From Deltaproteobacteria bacterium (lineage in GTDB: Bacteria > Desulfobacterota > Desulfobacteria > Desulfobacterales > ETH-SRB1): a DNA stretch of 5,362 bases. Of this stretch, positions 2,695 through 5,362 are shown in pieces. Each line of letters starts with the position of its first letter. Position 1 is the first letter of the stretch. A program made the position numbers and the translations under genes. The stretch lies in contig JAFCZU010000260.1 in assembly GCA_019314185.1 (NCBI GenBank), positions 1 to 5,362 of the forward strand. The letters run 5' to 3'. The notes beneath the pieces are model-generated. The model saw only the letters and a list, made by a program, of their open reading frames with translations, ran no database searches and was not told where the DNA came from.

Positions 2695-5362
2695 ATGTTA
2701 AATTCAGATGAAGCATTTGATAGCAAAGCTGGTTCAGAATCAGATATTCTTCTTGAGTCTTCAACTCCCGGGCTATATACGCGCAACGCGTTTCGTGTGC
2801 TTGAGTTGCCGGTAGATGCCACGCCGCGTGACATCATGAAGCGGCAGCAGATGATTGAGATGGCGCGAAAGACCGGTATGCCGATTCCACCCGGTCCGGC
2901 CCCCTGCCTTCCACTGGACCCGCCACCTGATGAAGACGGCATTCGCCACGCGGTTCAACGCCTTCATGACCCGGAACGGCGCATGGTTGATGAGCTGTTC
3001 TGGTTCTGGCCACATAATATTGGACAAAGCACAACCGATGAGGGGCTGCACACGCTTGGTCAGGGAGATACAAAAAAGGCAAAAGCCTTGTGGACCAGGC
3101 AGGCCGTGCAGCAAAGCGAAAGTTTTGTTTCTCTGCACAACCTGGCGATTCTAACACATATTTCAGTATTAAAAAATGAAGATAACAAACAGTCTGAGCT
3201 CTGGGAAAAGACATACAAAAACTGGAAAGACGTAATCAATTATGAAGGGTTCTGGAGCCGTGTAACTACCCGTATCCGTGAGCTTGATGACCCTCGGCTG
3301 ACCACTGGTGTTGCAAGACGCATGCGAAAGTCGTTTCCCACAGCGCTTTTGTCGATCAATGCGACACTTGGAGTGACGGCGGCAGAACAGGGCGATTTTG
3401 ATACAGCCAAACGCCACAAGAAAATCATGCAGACTTCAGGCTGGGATCCGGAAGAAGCTCTTCGCATGGCCGTGCAACCCGTACGTGACAGGATAGAAAT
3501 TTTATGTAAAGCAGCAGAACCCGATGCTGATGCTGATCCAATGCACGCGGACGAGGTGGCTCAGCGACTGCTGGATCAGGCGCGCCCTCTTCTAACAGTG
3601 CTGGATTGCATGCTTCCCTCTGATAACTCAACCCTGATTCACGCACACGATGAAGTGGCCTTGAAGACAAGAAGTTGCCAGATCACATTTGGAAACAAAA
3701 CCGAGAACTGGAAACGCTCCGAGGAACTTCTGGAGCAGGCATTGGCAGTCGCAATGAGCGAGTCTGCGCGGATAAGGATCAAGGATGATTTAGCCATTGT
3801 TCGCAAAAATGTGGAATCCGGCGTGTTCTGGTGCGAAGAAGGCTATTTTGATCTTCCTGAACCTGTCTTGGCACTTGCGGAAGAGGCGCGGGCAAAAGCC
3901 GATCTTAATCAATATGATGAAGCGATTGATATTTTAAAGGGCATCCTGATGGATGCGGCAAAAGAAGGCCTTGCTGAAAAAGAAATCAAATTAATCCGCA
4001 AACCCCTCGCAGACACCTTAAACAAACGATGGGTCAGCAAGCACAATCCGGCTATGGACAGGTATAATGCGACGCTTGTTTTTATAAATGACTTGCTTCA
4101 TAGAGTTTCATCAAAAAATATATATAACTTGTCTGCATTTGGTTCATCAATCTATTGCGATAGTTGCGGAACAGAGATCGATGGCGATTATATGAAGTTT
4201 ACATACGAAAATATCCCCTTTAATCTGTGTTTAACGTGCAATGGCAAGATGGAGAAAGAAAAGAAGGCTAAAAAAAATGAACTCCGGAAGGTGATAAAAA
4301 ACACCGCCGGCGGCCTTTTCCTTGCAAGGGAGCTAGATCCGGACAAAGAAGTCATTGAAGAGAATATTACCATCCTCAAAAAGCTGGCATCCGATACCGG
4401 GGCAAAGCTTCCAAATGGGCTATTGCTTTTGATACAGTCCGGCTTTGCCACCTATTCTGAACTTGTAAACGCAACAGAGCATTCATCTTCAGCAATACGC
4501 AGGGCAGCGATAAAGCGTTTGAAAAAAGTTGATCCGGAACTTGCCAGGGAAAAACGAAATAAGCGGCTGAAAAAGAGAGTTTTTATGCTTGCGGCAGGAG
4601 TAGCAGCCATTTTCATTCTTATACTGGGGTATAATCTGTTTGCTTATTCCATAATTTTCATTCTCATCCTGGAGTATAATCTGGCTGCCTATTTCTTAGG
4701 AAAACCGACTACCATCCGCAGAGCCTATAAATATGGAATTATTAGTCAAAAGACACTTGTTTCGAAGTTAATCATCACACTAAAGGACGGCTCTTCGGGT
4801 GCCCGAAAAGCAGCGGCAGACGCCCTTGGGAAGATAGGCCCTGCTGCAAAACATGCAGTACCGGCACTGATTGCAGCGCTAAAGGACAGCGATTTGAAAG
4901 TCCAAAAAGCAGCGGTATACGCCCTTGGAAAAATAGGTCTGGAGGCGGTACCTGCACTGATTGCGGCACTGAAGGACAGCGATTCGGATGTCCGAAGAGC
5001 AGCGGCAGACGCTCTTGGGAAGATAGGCCCTGCTGCAAAACATGCAGTACCGGCACTGATTGCAGCGTGTGGCACGAAAGGACAGCGATTGGAAAATCCG
5101 AAAAGCAGCGGTATACGCCCTTGGAAAAATAGGTCTGGAGGCGGTACCTGCACTGATTGCGGCACTGAAGGACAGCGATTGGAAAATCCGAAAAACAGCG
5201 GCATACGCCCTTGGAGATATAAGCTCTGCTGCAAAAGAGGCGGTACCGGCACTGATTGCGGCACTGAAGGACAGCGATTCGGATGTCCGAAGAGCAGCGG
5301 CAGACGCTCTTGGGAAGATAGGCCCTGCTGCAAAACATGCAGTACCGGCACTGATTGCAGCG
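2695..5362 (+). CDS. Large multidomain scaffold: J-like/TPR-like/zinc site/TM hairpin/HEAT repeats (3' partial)
   Basis: The frame runs from ATG 2695 (AAGGA 11 nt upstream, in-frame TAA at 2674-2676) to the window edge without a stop, over 880 codons. Residues about 27-106 resemble a J domain ([27 protein letters not shown]) but lack HPD, with a proline-rich insert instead. Residues about 110-440 are helical with TPR-like segments (around 119-138 and 396-425). C488/C491 and C512/C515 form a probable zinc site. A basic helix (516-535) and a degenerate HEAT-like stretch (around 598-612) precede a basic patch (617-628), then a two-helix membrane hairpin (629-668) flanked by positive charge on both sides, so both ends are probably cytoplasmic. 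From residue 696, HEAT-like (PBS-lyase type) repeats follow. These are protein-binding modules, suggesting a membrane scaffold or sensor for the kinase (inference). Frame 1 encodes the repeats only to 5067; seven extra bases then shift them to frame 2, and frame 1 becomes an unrelated Cys-rich tail. I recognise no named family. Confidence 0.85.
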   Translation, partial: MLNSDEAFDSKAGSESDILLESSTPGLYTRNAFRVLELPVDATPRDIMKRQQMIEMARKTGMPIPPGPAPCLPLDPPPDEDGIRHAVQRLHDPERRMVDELFWFWPHNIGQSTTDEGLHTLGQGDTKKAKALWTRQAVQQSESFVSLHNLAILTHISVLKNEDNKQSELWEKTYKNWKDVINYEGFWSRVTTRIRELDDPRLTTGVARRMRKSFPTALLSINATLGVTAAEQGDFDTAKRHKKIMQTSGWDPEEALRMAVQPVRDRIEILCKAAEPDADADPMHADEVAQRLLDQARPLLTVLDCMLPSDNSTLIHAHDEVALKTRSCQITFGNKTENWKRSEELLEQALAVAMSESARIRIKDDLAIVRKNVESGVFWCEEGYFDLPEPVLALAEEARAKADLNQYDEAIDILKGILMDAAKEGLAEKEIKLIRKPLADTLNKRWVSKHNPAMDRYNATLVFINDLLHRVSSKNIYNLSAFGSSIYCDSCGTEIDGDYMKFTYENIPFNLCLTCNGKMEKEKKAKKNELRKVIKNTAGGLFLARELDPDKEVIEENITILKKLASDTGAKLPNGLLLLIQSGFATYSELVNATEHSSSAIRRAAIKRLKKVDPELAREKRNKRLKKRVFMLAAGVAAIFILILGYNLFAYSIIFILILEYNLAAYFLGKPTTIRRAYKYGIISQKTLVSKLIITLKDGSSGARKAAADALGKIGPAAKHAVPALIAALKDSDLKVQKAAVYALGKIGLEAVPALIAALKDSDSDVRRAAADALGKIGPAAKHAVPALIAACGTKGQRLENPKSSGIRPWKNRSGGGTCTDCGTEGQRLENPKNSGIRPWRYKLCCKRGGTGTDCGTEGQRFGCPKSSGRRSWEDRPCCKTCSTGTDCS
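4609..4698 (+). repeat. 45-bp tandem duplication encoding a membrane segment
   Basis: Bases 4609-4653 and 4654-4698 are two adjacent in-frame copies of a 15-codon unit, with 37 of 45 positions identical by my count. Both encode IFILIL-x-YNL-x-AY; G645 in copy 1 is E660 in copy 2. Together with the hydrophobic lead-in at residues 629-638 they give about 40 hydrophobic residues, enough for a two-helix hairpin. Confidence 0.8.
4780..5362 (+). repeat. Tandem 99/90-bp repeats encoding HEAT-like units
   Basis: Six units are visible: 4780-4878 (99 bp), 4879-4968 (90), 4969-5067 (99), about 5075-5164 (90, after the junction), 5165-5263 (99) and 5264-5362 (99). Each encodes 33 or 30 residues of the pattern LKDSD..VR.AA..ALGKIG followed by AVPALIAA; the 90-bp units replace PAAKH-type linkers with a shorter LE. 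Units 3 and 6 are identical at DNA level, and the identity extends left to cover 114 bp (4954-5067 against 5249-5362). Units 2 and 4 share a long near-identical core. The high DNA identity implies recent unit duplication or gene conversion. The array continues beyond the window. Confidence 0.92.
5068..5077 (+). other. Frame-breaking junction in the HEAT array
   Basis: Between GCAGCG (ending 5067) and AAGGAC (from 5078) there are 10 bases, TGTGGCACGA, where every other unit boundary has 3 (CTA or CTG). The 7 extra bases shift the HEAT units from frame 1 to frame 2. Both frames remain open to the window end, but only frame 2 encodes HEAT repeats after this point. It could be a sequencing or assembly error, a genuine indel disabling the array, or a length-variable switch. 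Confidence 0.75.

Noticed and set aside
2773..3670. Several ORFs of 75-126 codons on both strands inside the start of the scaffold gene
   Set aside because: They overlap the convincing frame-1 gene with J-like and helical domains, and their translations have no coherent motif; they are shadows.
4746..5351. Long antisense ORFs across the HEAT repeats (about 200 and 187 codons)
   Set aside because: They arise because repeat units are multiples of three and lack stops in several frames. The translations are repetitive low-complexity echoes of the HEAT units, with no recognisable domain or ribosome binding site.
4780..5362. CRISPR array
   Set aside because: The units are contiguous, coding and 90-99 bp long with no unique spacers; they encode HEAT-like repeats.

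Overview
The window reads as one plus-strand cassette of three genes, preceded by about 630 bp with no convincing gene. It looks bacterial: purine-rich ribosome binding sites, one sigma70-like promoter and tight gene spacing. Moderate G+C, a eukaryotic-like Ser/Thr kinase with an FHA regulator, PBS-lyase-type HEAT repeats and a short tandem GGTTCAC heptamer would suit a large-genome Gram-negative such as a member of the Desulfobacterota. That assignment is a low-confidence inference.

Layout. Bases 1-179 may hold the tail of an upstream gene; the reading frame is ambiguous. Bases 139-309 and 485-518 are rich in inverted repeats that could fold as RNA or hairpins. Bases 594-650 form a compact control region: a 9-bp direct repeat with an 11-bp period, then a -35 (TTGTCA, 622-627) and a -10 (TAATAT, 645-650) 17 bp apart. 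Gene 1 (730-1500, GTG start) encodes an N-terminal FHA domain joined to a C-terminal OmpR/PhoB-type winged helix. Gene 2 (1510-2610) starts 9 bp later and encodes a complete, soluble Ser/Thr kinase with a short helical tail. After an 84-bp gap carrying heptamer repeats, gene 3 (2695 to beyond the window end) encodes a large multidomain protein. Its parts, in order, are a J-like N-terminus without HPD, helical/TPR-like repeats, a CxxC...CxxC zinc site resembling half a ZZ finger, a basic stretch, a membrane hairpin made by a 45-bp tandem duplication, and a fast-evolving array of HEAT-like repeats. Its long frame stays open to the window edge and ends without a stop.

Working model (inference). 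The kinase phosphorylates Thr residues on itself or on the large scaffold. The FHA domain of gene 1 reads the phosphothreonine. The winged helix then acts on DNA, plausibly at the 11-bp direct repeat beside its own promoter. The large protein would be the membrane-anchored sensor or scaffold, with both its helical N-terminal part and its HEAT array on the cytoplasmic side. The kinase/FHA-regulator logic resembles mycobacterial PknH/EmbR, but the domain order of the regulator is reversed.

Two quality flags matter. At 5068-5077 the HEAT array is interrupted by 7 extra nucleotides, which moves the repeats from frame 1 to frame 2. The window also stops at exactly the base, within an identical repeat copy, where that anomaly begins. 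Both may reflect assembly trouble in the repeats rather than biology.
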